DNA from: Ochrobactrum sp. RH2CCR150
GTDB lineage: Bacteria > Pseudomonadota > Alphaproteobacteria > Rhizobiales > Rhizobiaceae
DNA length: 64,000 nt
Direction of reading: 5' to 3'
Assembly: GCA_014138095.1 (NCBI GenBank)
Contig: JACGXE010000005.1
Span: 124,001-188,000 of the forward strand
This document shows, piece by piece, positions 17,611 to 26,424 of the stretch. The position numbers and the translations under genes were made by a program. The notes under the pieces were generated by a model that saw only the letters and a program-made list of their open reading frames with translations, did no database searches and was not told the DNA's origin. Positions within the stretch are counted from its first letter, which is position 1. Every line of letters starts with the position of its first letter.

Positions 17611-18897
17611 ATGAGTGGTGGACACTCCACATATACGCCGAAGACCGGCATCGAAAAATGGGTGGACGAACGGCTTCCCTTGCCGCGTCTGGTCTATGAT
17701 TCCTTCGTGGCTTATCCAACGCCGCGTAACCTGAACTACATGTACACCTTCGGTGGCATTTTGAGCTTCATGCTCATCGCGCAGATTCTGACCGGCATCG
17801 TTCTGGCGATGCACTATGCTGCGGATACGGGCATTGCGTTCAATTCCGTCGAAAAGATCATGCGCGACGTCAACTCCGGCTGGCTTCTGCGCTACATGCA
17901 CTCCAACGGTGCATCCTTCTTCTTCATCGCCGTTTATCTGCACATTGCACGCGGTCTCTACTACGGCTCCTACAAGGCGCCGCGCGAGCTTCTGTGGATC
18001 CTCGGCGTGGTGATCTTCCTTCTCATGATGGCGACCGCCTTCATGGGCTATGTGCTGCCATGGGGCCAGATGTCCTTCTGGGGTGCAACGGTTATCACCG
18101 GCTTCTTCACGGCCTTCCCGGTCATAGGCGAGCCGATACAGCAGCTTCTCCTTGGCGGCTTCGCAGTCGACAACCCGACGCTGAACCGCTTCTTCTCGCT
18201 GCACTATTTGCTGCCGTTCATGATTGCTGGCGTCGTCATCCTGCACGTCTGGGCGCTGCATGTGACCGGCCAGACCAATCCGACCGGTATTGAAGTGAAG
18301 TCGAAGACCGACACGGTTTCGTTCACGCCTTATGCGACCATCAAGGACGCTTTCGGCGCGCTCGTCTTCTTCGTGTTCTTCGCCTATTTCGTCTTCTACA
18401 TGCCGAACTTCCTCGGCCACCCGGACAACTATATCCCGGCCGACTCGCTCAAGACACCTGCTCACATCGTTCCTGAATGGTACTTCCTGCCGTTCTACGC
18501 GATGCTGCGCGCCATCACCTTCAACATCGGCCCGATCGACTCGAAGCTCGGCGGCGTTCTGACCATGTTCGGTTCGATCGCTATCCTCTTCGTGGTTCCC
18601 TGGCTTGATACGTCGAAGGTTCGTTCGGCTGTCTATCGCCCGTGGTTCAAGCTGTTCTTCTGGCTCTTCGTGATCAACGCCATCTTCCTTGGATGGCTGG
18701 GTTCGCGTCCTGCCGAAGGCTCCTATGTCTTCATGGCGCAGCTCGGTACGCTTTACTATTTCGCTTTCTTCATCGTCATCATGCCGGTTCTCGGCCTGAT
18801 CGAGACGCCGAAGCGTTTGCCCAACTCGATCACCGAGGCTGTGCTGGCGAAGAGCGAAGGCAAGGCCGAGATTGCCCCCGTGGAAATCAAGGGCTGA
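17611..18897 (+). CDS. petB: Cytochrome b subunit of the bc1 complex
   Basis: A 428-residue integral membrane protein carrying the two b haems and both quinone sites. About eight helices are visible; the Qo-site PEWY motif is present ([10 protein letters not shown] near residue 290) and paired haem-binding histidines lie in helices B and D. The length fits alphaproteobacterial cytochrome b. ATG 17611 follows GGGGAGAG and lies 23 bases after petA. Confidence 0.97.
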   Translation: MSGGHSTYTPKTGIEKWVDERLPLPRLVYDSFVAYPTPRNLNYMYTFGGILSFMLIAQILTGIVLAMHYAADTGIAFNSVEKIMRDVNSGWLLRYMHSNGASFFFIAVYLHIARGLYYGSYKAPRELLWILGVVIFLLMMATAFMGYVLPWGQMSFWGATVITGFFTAFPVIGEPIQQLLLGGFAVDNPTLNRFFSLHYLLPFMIAGVVILHVWALHVTGQTNPTGIEVKSKTDTVSFTPYATIKDAFGALVFFVFFAYFVFYMPNFLGHPDNYIPADSLKTPAHIVPEWYFLPFYAMLRAITFNIGPIDSKLGGVLTMFGSIAILFVVPWLDTSKVRSAVYRPWFKLFFWLFVINAIFLGWLGSRPAEGSYVFMAQLGTLYYFAFFIVIMPVLGLIETPKRLPNSITEAVLAKSEGKAEIAPVEIKG

Positions 18898-18925
18898 ACC
18901 AGCGAGAGATATGAAGGACGTAACG

Positions 18926-19798
18926 ATGAAAAACATCCTCAAGAGCTTCGCTGCCTTTGGTATCGCTCCGCTGGTCGCACTTGGTCTTTCCATGAGCGGT
19001 GCCTTTGCTGAGGAGGGCGGCAATGCGGCGGAACCGACGCATTTCCCGATCCACCATCCAAAGCAGGAAAAGTGGAGCTTTGCCGGCCCGTTCGGCACCT
19101 ATGACAAGGGACAGCTGCAGCGCGGTCTGAAGGTCTACAAGGAAGTATGCTCGGCCTGCCATTCCATGAACCTGGTCGCCTTCCGCACGCTGGAAGACCT
19201 CGGCTATTCGCCGGAACAGGTGAAGGCGCTGGCTGCGGAATATGAAGTGCAGGACGGCCCGAATGGCGAAGGTGAAATGTTCACCCGCAAGGCGTTGCCG
19301 ACCGACCATTTCCCGGCTCCGTTCCCGAATGCTGCCGCTGCTGCGGCTGCAAACAATGGCGCGGCTCCGCCTGACTTTTCGCTGATCGCGAAGGCGCGCG
19401 CAGTTGAACGCGGCTTCCCGACCTTCATCTTCGACATTTTCACGCAATATGCCGAAGGTGGACCTGATTATATTCACGCGCTTCTGACCGGCTTCGACGA
19501 GCAGCCGCCAGCGGGCATGCAGATTGCCGAAGGTACGCATTACAATCCGTACTTCATCTCGGCAAAGGCGCTCGCCATGGCCAAGCCGCTGAATGACGGT
19601 CAGGTGACCTATGACGACGGTTCGCCGCAAACGGTGGACCAGTATTCGCGCGACGTCGCTGCGTTTCTGATGTGGGCCGCAGAACCACATCTGGAACAGC
19701 GCAAGCGCACCGGCTTCCGCGTGATTGTGTTCCTGATTCTGTTTGCGGGTCTGGCCTATATCGCCAAGCGGTCGATCTGGTCTGACGTTAAGCACTGA
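18926..19798 (+). CDS. petC: Cytochrome c1 subunit of the bc1 complex
   Basis: A 290-residue periplasmic cytochrome with an N-terminal signal peptide (cleavage after AFA near residue 28), a single haem motif CSACH (Cys75, Cys78, His79) and a C-terminal membrane anchor. It accepts electrons from the Rieske centre and passes them to soluble or membrane cytochrome c. ATG 18926 has a GAAGGA site; an ATG at 18911 is in frame but leaves an atypical signal peptide. Last gene of petABC, followed by a terminator. Confidence 0.96.
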   Translation: MKNILKSFAAFGIAPLVALGLSMSGAFAEEGGNAAEPTHFPIHHPKQEKWSFAGPFGTYDKGQLQRGLKVYKEVCSACHSMNLVAFRTLEDLGYSPEQVKALAAEYEVQDGPNGEGEMFTRKALPTDHFPAPFPNAAAAAAANNGAAPPDFSLIAKARAVERGFPTFIFDIFTQYAEGGPDYIHALLTGFDEQPPAGMQIAEGTHYNPYFISAKALAMAKPLNDGQVTYDDGSPQTVDQYSRDVAAFLMWAAEPHLEQRKRTGFRVIVFLILFAGLAYIAKRSIWSDVKH

Positions 19799-19822
19799 GC
19801 AATCAGCTGATCTTTGAAAAGA

Positions 19823-19847
19823 GGGCGCCCGAAAAGGCGCCCTTTTT
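19823..19847 (+). terminator. Terminator of petABC
   Basis: GGGCGCC (19823-19829) pairs with GGCGCCC (19836-19842) around CGAAAA and is followed by TTTTT. It lies 25 bases after the petC stop. The following 240 bases to apt show nothing else. Confidence 0.88.
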
Positions 19848-20091
19848 GTTTGTTGGGGGCTGATTTACAATCGGCATCAGCCAAACCCACTGCCAGAACA
19901 GGCGTTTTGCTCACTCCAGCGCGAATAAGCTTGGCGTGGCTGCGATATCGTGATTGAAAAGAGCGTAACAGCCAGAGGCGTCTTGATCGCCTTGTCGGGC
20001 GCGTTGACGAGGAAGGGATGCAGGTCACGGGACCGCTCTCCAGTCGAGGTGTTCCGGCGTTGCTGAAAAGTTCAAATTGAAAGGACCGACA

Positions 20092-20637
20092 ATGGAATCC
20101 GGGCTCAAAGCCACCTTGAAGGATGCCATCAGAACCATTCCGGATTATCCCAAACCCGGTGTGCAGTTCCGCGACGTAACGACCCTGATGGGCGACGCGC
20201 AGGCGTTCCGCCGCTCGGTCGACGAACTGGTCTATCCTTTTGCCGGTAACAAGGTGGATAAGGTCGCGGGCATCGAAGCGCGCGGCTTCATTCTGGGTGG
20301 CGCGATTGCGCACCAGATTTCCGCCGGTTTCGTGCCGATCCGCAAGAAGGGCAAACTGCCGCGCGATACGGTGCGCATCGCCTATAGCCTTGAATATGGC
20401 ATCGACGAGATGGAGATGCACCGCGACGCCATCGAGAAGGGCGAACGCATCATTCTCGTCGACGATCTGATCGCCACCGGCGGCACGGCGGAAGCCGCTG
20501 CCAAGCTGTTGTTGCAGATGGGGGCAAATATCGTCGCGGCATGCTTCATCATCGATCTGCCTGACCTCGGCGGACGCAAGAAGCTGGAAGCGCTTGGCGT
20601 GCCGGTGCGCACGCTGGTTTCATTCGAAGGCGACTGA
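20092..20637 (+). CDS. apt: Adenine phosphoribosyltransferase
   Basis: A 181-residue purine salvage enzyme converting adenine and PRPP to AMP and pyrophosphate. The PRPP-binding loop [14 protein letters not shown] lies near residues 122-135, and the [10 protein letters not shown]-type motif ([11 protein letters not shown]) near 56. ATG 20092 follows GAAAGGA. The gene stands alone between two terminators. Confidence 0.96.
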   Translation: MESGLKATLKDAIRTIPDYPKPGVQFRDVTTLMGDAQAFRRSVDELVYPFAGNKVDKVAGIEARGFILGGAIAHQISAGFVPIRKKGKLPRDTVRIAYSLEYGIDEMEMHRDAIEKGERIILVDDLIATGGTAEAAAKLLLQMGANIVAACFIIDLPDLGGRKKLEALGVPVRTLVSFEGD

Positions 20638-20661
20638 GAACCAACAATTGTTTAGTAAAAA

Positions 20662-20684
20662 GCCCGCCGGATTGGCGGGCTTTT
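20662..20684. terminator. Bidirectional terminator between apt and MaoC gene
   Basis: GCCCGCC (20662-20668) pairs with GGCGGGC (20674-20680), with AAAAA before and TTTT after the stem. It ends apt and the converging MaoC operon. Confidence 0.85.
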
Positions 20685-20690
20685 CGTTTG

Positions 20691-21176
20691 TCAGCCATCG
20701 GCCTTTGGCGGTAGCTTGACCATGGCCGCGTTGTCGAAGGACAGCACGTCCTCACCATTTTGATTATGCGCTCTCAAGGACATGGTCAGCATCGACCAGC
20801 CCGGGCGCGAGGCAAGCGGGCGCATTGCATGAACGGTGCGCTTGAAAGTGATCGTATCACCCGCATAGACCGGCTTTGACCATTTCAGATTTTCGAAGCC
20901 GGGAGAGGGGCCGAAAGTCGGCGGCGTCTCACCGCGCTTGAGCGCGTCCTTGGTTGCCTGCACGATAGAGGCGACATTCAGCTTCATGAATACCGCTGTC
21001 GTGTGCCAGCCAGAGGCGCACAGGCCGCCGAACAGGCTGTTCTTTGCAGCTTCGGCGTCGAGATGGAACGGTTGCGGATCATATTTCGTGGCGAAGTCGA
21101 TGATCTCTTCGGCGGTGAAAGTGTAGCTGCCGATGTCCAGTTCCCGACCGAGATTGTCTTCAAGATAGCTCATCAT
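20691..21176 (-). CDS. MaoC family dehydratase (second of pair)
   Basis: A 161-residue hot-dog fold protein of the MaoC/(R)-specific enoyl-CoA hydratase family. The motif DFATKYDPQPFHLD near residues 26-39 contains the Asp and His expected for hydratase catalysis. Its ATG overlaps the TGA of the upstream MaoC gene, and the two proteins share the FHLDxEAxK and ASGW segments. They probably act as a heterodimer on a CoA thioester that is not known. Confidence 0.9.
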   Translation of the reverse strand: MMSYLEDNLGRELDIGSYTFTAEEIIDFATKYDPQPFHLDAEAAKNSLFGGLCASGWHTTAVFMKLNVASIVQATKDALKRGETPPTFGPSPGFENLKWSKPVYAGDTITFKRTVHAMRPLASRPGWSMLTMSLRAHNQNGEDVLSFDNAAMVKLPPKADG

Positions 21177-21670
21177 GCATCCGCCCTGGTTTCGGCTTCC
21201 TGCGCCGCGTCGTAGTCGCGACAGCCCATCATGCAGGGATGCTGCATTTCGCACACGGTTTCACCGCGCTGATTGAACAGCGCATGATGCAGCGTGACGA
21301 GACCGATTCCCGGGCGGCTTTTGGAAAGGCGGCGGTCGATGACCGTGGAAACACCGCTCAGCGTATCGCCGGCCAGAACCGGGCGCTTCCAGCGGGTAAA
21401 TTCGACGCCGGGCCCGCCTTGTGACGTGGAGTTGGTGAGAAAGGCGTCGCAGACGAGACGCATGATCAGCGATACAGTCTGCCAGCCAGAAGCCGCCAGA
21501 CCGCCAAGCACGCTGGCCTTGCCTGCTTCTTCATCAAGGTGGAAGGGCTGCGGATCGAATGCGCTCGCGAATTCGATGATCTCTTCCTTGTTGATCGTGC
21601 GCGGACCGAATGGAATTTTCAGTCCCGGCACCATATCCTCATAGGCGTATTTCTGCTGGGGCTTGCTCAC
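21173..21670 (-). CDS. MaoC family dehydratase (first of pair)
   Basis: A 165-residue paralogue of the gene that follows it, with FASAFDPQPFHLDEEAGK near residues 34-51 and LAASGWQTVSLIMRL. It has the same hot-dog hydratase fold and no signal peptide. ATG 21670 follows a purine-rich GGAGGAGATAG site. The pair converges on apt. Candidate substrates are beta-hydroxyacyl-CoA esters from fatty acid or branched-chain metabolism. Confidence 0.9.
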   Translation of the reverse strand: MSKPQQKYAYEDMVPGLKIPFGPRTINKEEIIEFASAFDPQPFHLDEEAGKASVLGGLAASGWQTVSLIMRLVCDAFLTNSTSQGGPGVEFTRWKRPVLAGDTLSGVSTVIDRRLSKSRPGIGLVTLHHALFNQRGETVCEMQHPCMMGCRDYDAAQEAETRADA

Positions 21671-21717
21671 CCTCTATCTCCTCCAAACCAGTTTCCGGAA
21701 ATGCTCTAAATATGCAA

Positions 21718-21740
21718 AGGCCGCCGGGAAACGGCGGCCT
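21718..21740 (-). terminator. Probable terminator of ychF
   Basis: AGGCCGCCG (21718-21726) pairs perfectly with CGGCGGCCT (21732-21740). Read on the minus strand it is followed by TTTG, a short U tract. A fragment of a dispersed repeat (CCGGAAATGCTCTA) lies beside it at about 21695-21708. Confidence 0.6.
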
Positions 21741-21747
21741 GATCGTA

Positions 21748-22851
21748 TCAGGTGTTGAAGCGGAACAGCATCACATCGCCGTCATGGACGATGTATTCCT
21801 TGCCTTCGTCTCTGGCCTTGCCCGCTTCCTTGGCGCCGACTTCGCCATTGTATTTGACGTAGTCTTCATGGGCGATGGTCTGCGCGCGAATGAAGCCACG
21901 CTCGAAGTCGGTGTGGATCACACCGGCAGCGCCGGGAGCCTTGGTGCCGCGACGGATGGTCCAGGCGCGGGTTTCCTTCGGTCCAGCGGTGAAATAGGTG
22001 ATGAGGTCGAGAAGCTTGTAACCGGCGCGGATCAGGCGATCGAGGCCCGGTTCCTCAAGGTCCATGCTCTCCAGATATTCCCTTGCTTCCTCGTCAGGCA
22101 GCTGGGCAACTTCCGCTTCAATGGCGGCGGAGATGATGACCGTCTGTGCGCCCTGTTCCTCGGCCATCTTTTCGACGGCTGCGCTGTAGGCGTTGCCCTT
22201 GGCGGCATCGCCTTCGGCGACGTTGCAGACATAGAGCACAGGCTTGGAGGTGAGAAGGTTCAGACCCTTCAGCGTCAGCAGGTCTTCTGCCGCGATATCC
22301 TTCAGCATCAGGCGAACTGGCTGGCCATTCTGGAGCAGTTCAAGCGCTGTTTCCATCACCGGCAGGATGGTGAGGGCTTCCTTGTCTTTGCCGGTGGCGC
22401 GCTTACGGATCTGCACGATACGACGCTCGATGCTTTCGAGGTCGGACAGCATCAGTTCGGTTTCAACCGTCTGCGCGTCCGATACCGGATCGATACGACC
22501 TTCGACATGGGTGATGTCGTCATCTTCGAAGCAGCGCAGCACATGCACGATGGCGTCGACTTCGCGAATGTTGGCGAGGAACTGGTTGCCGAGACCTTCG
22601 CCCTTCGATGCACCGCGGACGAGGCCCGCAATGTCAACGAAGTTGATGCGGGTCGGGATGATTTCCTTCGATCCGGCGATCTTGGCAATCTCGTTCTGGC
22701 GCGGATCCGGAACCGCCACTTCGCCCGTGTTTGGCTCGATGGTGCAGAACGGATAGTTTGCGGCCTGTGCGGCGGCCGTTTTAGTCAGCGCGTTGAAAAG
22801 CGTCGACTTGCCAACATTTGGCAGACCGACGATGCCGCATTTGAAACCCAT
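21748..22851 (-). CDS. ychF: Redox-regulated ATPase YchF (Obg family)
   Basis: A 367-residue P-loop protein of the Obg family that binds ATP rather than GTP and associates with ribosomes. The P-loop GLPNVGKST is at residues 8-16, the switch region DIAGLV follows near 70, and a C-terminal TGS domain is present, ending in VMLFRFNT. Length and motifs are typical. Upstream is pth, in the order rplY-pth-ychF usual in this group. Confidence 0.96.
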   Translation of the reverse strand: MGFKCGIVGLPNVGKSTLFNALTKTAAAQAANYPFCTIEPNTGEVAVPDPRQNEIAKIAGSKEIIPTRINFVDIAGLVRGASKGEGLGNQFLANIREVDAIVHVLRCFEDDDITHVEGRIDPVSDAQTVETELMLSDLESIERRIVQIRKRATGKDKEALTILPVMETALELLQNGQPVRLMLKDIAAEDLLTLKGLNLLTSKPVLYVCNVAEGDAAKGNAYSAAVEKMAEEQGAQTVIISAAIEAEVAQLPDEEAREYLESMDLEEPGLDRLIRAGYKLLDLITYFTAGPKETRAWTIRRGTKAPGAAGVIHTDFERGFIRAQTIAHEDYVKYNGEVGAKEAGKARDEGKEYIVHDGDVMLFRFNT

Positions 22852-22956
22852 GATCGTACCTGTCAGACTAGAATAGAATTACCGTCGCTATGCGACATTG
22901 AGGTGTGAAGCGTCAAGAGGCGGAGCTGTCGCGGCCTTTGGAACGGCTTATTTTTA

Positions 22957-23005
22957 CGCATTCTCCTACGCAAAACCGCTTCGCACTTTTGCTGGAAGTG
23001 CTTTA
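22957..23005. repeat. Dispersed RIME-like repeat overlapping the pth stop codon
   Basis: Near-identical to 12331-12379 over CGCAAAACCGCTTCGCACTT and the following bases. The end of the element supplies the TAA stop of pth (23003-23005 read on the minus strand), so it forms the immediate 3' end of that transcript. Confidence 0.7.
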
Positions 23006-23758
23006 GTCCTTTTTGCCCAGCAGCCTTTTCAGCATTTCAGCCATCGGGCCGCTTTCTGGAATGGCCGGTTTCTTCTGGTTCTGCCGCGCCTGACGAATAT
23101 GGCTCTGCGCCTTTGGCGGAGCCTTCTCCAGTTGCGCGGGATCGGCCTTGAAACCGCTTGGTCGCTGATTGCCGTCGCCCATGGCGAGCGCAATGCGGTT
23201 CATGAAACTGTTATCGTCGCCCGGTTTGGCGAGCAGACCCACATTGTCGGCGATCGCGCCCAGAAGCGTGTCCAGCCATTCGTTGTCGGCCTTGGCGAAG
23301 TCGCCGAGGACATAATTATGCACGAGTTCCTTCGCGCCGGGATGGCCGATGCCAAGCCGCATGCGGCGATAGTTCTGGCCGCCGGGGAAGGACTGCACAT
23401 GTGCGTCGATGGATTTGATGCCGTTATGGCCGCCGGAGCCGCCGCCGGTCTTGATGCGCAGCTTACCCGGAATAAGGTCGAGTTCGTCATAGATGACGAC
23501 GAGATCGGCGGAGGTGAGCTTGTAAAAGCGCATGGCCTCGCCGATGGACTGGCCGGAGAGGTTCATGAAAGTCTGCGGCTTGATAAGCAGCACTTTTTCG
23601 CCGTCAATCACGCCATCGGCGATCTCGGCCTGAAACTTCTTCTGCCAGTTGGAAAAGCGATGGCGGCGGAATATTTCATCCGCCGCCATGAAACCGATAT
23701 TATGCCGGTTATGCGCATATTTGGGGCCCGGATTGCCAAGACCTGCGATGAGCAGCAT
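23003..23758 (-). CDS. pth: Peptidyl-tRNA hydrolase
   Basis: A 251-residue enzyme that releases peptides from peptidyl-tRNA dropped by ribosomes. The conserved GLGNPGPKY start, NRHNIGF (catalytic His near residue 20), and the [12 protein letters not shown] segment near 107-118 are all there. The catalytic domain ends near residue 190; a basic, Pro/Lys-rich tail of about 60 residues follows, as in other Brucellaceae. It is 37 bases downstream of rplY. Confidence 0.96.
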   Translation of the reverse strand: MLLIAGLGNPGPKYAHNRHNIGFMAADEIFRRHRFSNWQKKFQAEIADGVIDGEKVLLIKPQTFMNLSGQSIGEAMRFYKLTSADLVVIYDELDLIPGKLRIKTGGGSGGHNGIKSIDAHVQSFPGGQNYRRMRLGIGHPGAKELVHNYVLGDFAKADNEWLDTLLGAIADNVGLLAKPGDDNSFMNRIALAMGDGNQRPSGFKADPAQLEKAPPKAQSHIRQARQNQKKPAIPESGPMAEMLKRLLGKKD

Positions 23759-23795
23759 GGTTCAGAGCCCCTTTAACAGCGCTTCCAGGAAGCGA

Positions 23796-24422
23796 TTATT
23801 CGCCGTCCTTGGCTTCTTCTTCAGCGCCTTCAGCAGCAGCTTCGTCCGACTTCAGGCCGGCAGGAGCAGCAATGGTGGCGATGGTGAAGTCGCGGTCCTG
23901 AATGGCAGCAGACACGCCCTTCGGCAGCTTGATTGCCGAAATGTGGACGGAGTCGCCGATTTCAAGGCCGGTCAGGTCGAATTCGAGCGCTTCCGGAATT
24001 GCATTGGCCGGAACGATCAGTTCAACGTCGTGACGAACGATGTTGAGAACGCCGCCGCGCTTGATGCCCGGTGCAGCTTCTTCGTTCTTGAAGTGAACAG
24101 GAACGTTCACGTGAACGACCGACTTTGCGGAAACGCGCAGGAAGTCGACATGCTGCGGGAAGTCGCGGACCGGGTCCATCTGGTAGTCCTTCGGGAGGAC
24201 CTGAATCTTCTTGCCGTCTACTTCGACCGTGGCAACCGTGGTCTTGAAACCACCACCATGGATCTTGTAGTAAATCTCCTTGTAGGAGACGGCGATTGCA
24301 AGGGGCTCCTGCTTGTCGCCATAGATGACTGCAGGAATCTGGCCGTTGCGACGCAGTTCGCGGGAGGACCCCTTACCAACCCGGGTACGCAGATCGGCCT
24401 TGAGCACGTAAGTCTCGCTCAT
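23796..24422 (-). CDS. rplY: 50S ribosomal protein L25 (Ctc/TL5 type)
   Basis: A 208-residue long-form L25, binding 5S rRNA through its N-terminal domain (residues 1-90) and carrying a C-terminal TL5-like domain. The acidic tail is rich in Ala and Glu. ATG 24422 follows a GGAAATGCC segment with AAAGGAAAT in the leader. It heads the rplY-pth-ychF cluster. Confidence 0.95.
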   Translation of the reverse strand: MSETYVLKADLRTRVGKGSSRELRRNGQIPAVIYGDKQEPLAIAVSYKEIYYKIHGGGFKTTVATVEVDGKKIQVLPKDYQMDPVRDFPQHVDFLRVSAKSVVHVNVPVHFKNEEAAPGIKRGGVLNIVRHDVELIVPANAIPEALEFDLTGLEIGDSVHISAIKLPKGVSAAIQDRDFTIATIAAPAGLKSDEAAAEGAEEEAKDGE

Positions 24423-24806
24423 GGCATTTCCTTTCAAAGTTATTGGAGTGTCGCCCGCTGTATTATCTGCGCATGATCTTGACCGAAAACCGGTTTCCAC
24501 TTTTCGGGATCATGCTTCAACAAACGACATGAAACAGCCCGTATCGTCTGTCACAAGGTGAAAGACCGGACCGCTCCATTCCGCGTTGCCTCCAAGGGTG
24601 TCTACGCGGATGGCGGTGGCTATAGACCATAGCGTGCGGCAGCGCAAGTTTTTTGGGCTGCCAGCGGTTGCCGCGCCCGGCATCTGTGGGCATTTCTCAT
24701 AACCGGTGGCATTGCCGACGTCAAAGATGTTAAGCGAATGCCTGATCGACCGCTGGCCTGGCTGTGCGAGTCGTCTGTTCCTGTCATTTTCAATCAAGGA
24801 GGCGAG
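24423..24806. other. Intergenic region rplY / HerA-like ATPase
   Basis: This divergent 384-base gap holds a full RIME-like palindrome (24471-24515, listed separately) and must contain both promoters. No convincing small gene or tRNA is visible in the remainder. Confidence 0.6.
24471..24515. repeat. RIME-like palindromic repeat, complete copy
   Basis: A 45-base element with GCATGATC at one end and GATCATGC at the other, and CCGAAAA/TTTTCGG inner arms around CCGGTTTCCAC. It matches the consensus of Rhizobium intergenic mosaic elements as I remember it. Transcribed, it would form a stable hairpin in the rplY leader. Confidence 0.8.
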
Positions 24807-26351
24807 ATGCAGGTCGGTATCGACATGGGTGCTGTTGCTGGAAGCGGTTCTGCCTCGGCAGCGGCGCTTGGCGGTGGCAAGCAGGCCATGCTTGATCTTG
24901 AGGAGCTTCTCGCCACGCGTCTGCTCGTGCAGGGCAATTCCGGCTCCGGCAAGTCGCATCTTTTGCGCCGCCTGCTGGAGCAGAGCGCGCAATGGGTGCA
25001 GCAATGCATCGTCGACCCGGAAGGGGACTTTGTCACGCTGGCTGATCTTTACGGCCATGTCGTCGTTGATGCTGCCCGCACCGAAGCCGAACTGACCCGC
25101 ATTGCCGGACGTATCCGCCAGCACCGTGTTTCGGTGGTGCTCAATCTGGAAGGTCTCGATGTCGAGCAGCAGATGCGCTCGGCAGCGGCTTTTCTTGGCG
25201 GTCTTTTCGATGCCGAACGCGACTACTGGTATCCGATGCTCGTGGTCGTAGACGAAGCACAGCTTTTTGCGCCTGCCGCCGCTGGTGAAGTGTCCGACGA
25301 GGCGCGCAAGCTTTCGCTCGGCGCGATGACCAACCTTATGTGTCGCGGGCGCAAACGCGGACTGGCCGGTGTCATTGCCACGCAGCGTCTGGCCAAGCTT
25401 GCCAAGAACGTGGCTGCTGAAGCCTCCAATTTTCTCATGGGCCGCACCTTCCTCGATATCGACATGGCCCGCGCCGCCGATCTGCTCGGCATGGAGCGCA
25501 AGCAGGCGGAAATGTTCCGCGATCTGGAGCGCGGGCATTTTGTGGCGCTTGGACCGGCACTCTCGCGACGCCCGCTGCCGATCCGTATCGGCAAGGTGGA
25601 AACCTCCGCGCGTTCGTCATCGCCGAAGCTCATGCCGCTGCCCGATGCGCCGGAAGATGCGCTCGATTTGATCTTTACGCCCGCGCCGCAGGAAATCCGC
25701 ACCGTCGTGCGCCGCACGCCTCCACCACCGCCACCGCCATCCACGGCGGAAATTCTGGCGCAGGTGGCCAAGCCGAAGCCCGAAGCAGAGCCGGTCGAGG
25801 CACCGCTGTTTCCCGGTATTGTTGAAGCGGAACGCGACGAGCTTCTCGATAAGGTCATGCGTGAGATCGTGGATGACCCGGAAGCTTCGTTCCGGTCTGT
25901 GGCCGTTCTCTATCAGGATTTTCTGGTACGTTGTCGCATTCACCGTGTTCCGGGCGAACCGTTGGCGCTGCCCGCCTTCCGCCGCAGGCTGGCGGTGGCG
26001 CAGGCCAGCATTGAAAGCGATGTGGCCAGTGGTGAAACATGGCAGCAGGCGCTGTCGCTATCAGAAAGCCTCACCGATGATGTACAGGGTGTGTTCCTGA
26101 TCGTCGCGCAGGCGGCGGTGACCGGCGCGCCTTGCCCGTCCGACGCGGCGCTGGCGCGCGCCTATGGCACGCATTCGTTCAGCCGCGCCCGGCGTTTGCT
26201 GACCTACTTCGAGGAGCGTGGGCTGCTCGTTGTTCGCAATGATTTCAAGGGAATGCGCATCGTCAATTTCCCCGATCTCGCCTGCGAAACGGCACCGGGC
26301 GATCCCAATGCCCCGGACGATCTGGCGGAAGAGGGCGCTGCCGCCGAGTAG
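24807..26351 (+). CDS. HerA-like ATP-binding protein (DUF87 type)
   Basis: A 514-residue P-loop ATPase of the FtsK/HerA superfamily. Walker A is GNSGSGKS at residues 43-50 and Walker B is VVVDEAQLF near 148-156; a conserved IATQRLAKL sensor-like segment follows near 190. A run of seven prolines near residue 308 links the ATPase core to a C-terminal helical domain with a likely winged helix. No NurA nuclease gene is adjacent. Related proteins move DNA, but the role here is unknown. ATG 24807 has a perfect AAGGAGG. Confidence 0.85.
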   Translation: MQVGIDMGAVAGSGSASAAALGGGKQAMLDLEELLATRLLVQGNSGSGKSHLLRRLLEQSAQWVQQCIVDPEGDFVTLADLYGHVVVDAARTEAELTRIAGRIRQHRVSVVLNLEGLDVEQQMRSAAAFLGGLFDAERDYWYPMLVVVDEAQLFAPAAAGEVSDEARKLSLGAMTNLMCRGRKRGLAGVIATQRLAKLAKNVAAEASNFLMGRTFLDIDMARAADLLGMERKQAEMFRDLERGHFVALGPALSRRPLPIRIGKVETSARSSSPKLMPLPDAPEDALDLIFTPAPQEIRTVVRRTPPPPPPPSTAEILAQVAKPKPEAEPVEAPLFPGIVEAERDELLDKVMREIVDDPEASFRSVAVLYQDFLVRCRIHRVPGEPLALPAFRRRLAVAQASIESDVASGETWQQALSLSESLTDDVQGVFLIVAQAAVTGAPCPSDAALARAYGTHSFSRARRLLTYFEERGLLVVRNDFKGMRIVNFPDLACETAPGDPNAPDDLAEEGAAAE

Positions 26352-26424
26352 ACTGTGAAAACTGTCATGAACCTGTAATGATCCTCGCCGACTTCTTGCG
26401 AAACGGATCATTCAGGGCAGTAGC

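Noticed and set aside
17584-19098. 504-residue minus-strand frame opposite petB
   Set aside because: Charged, low-complexity translation typical of an antisense frame of a membrane protein gene.
21610-22908. 432-residue plus-strand frame opposite ychF
   Set aside because: Antisense shadow of ychF, whose motifs and length are certain.
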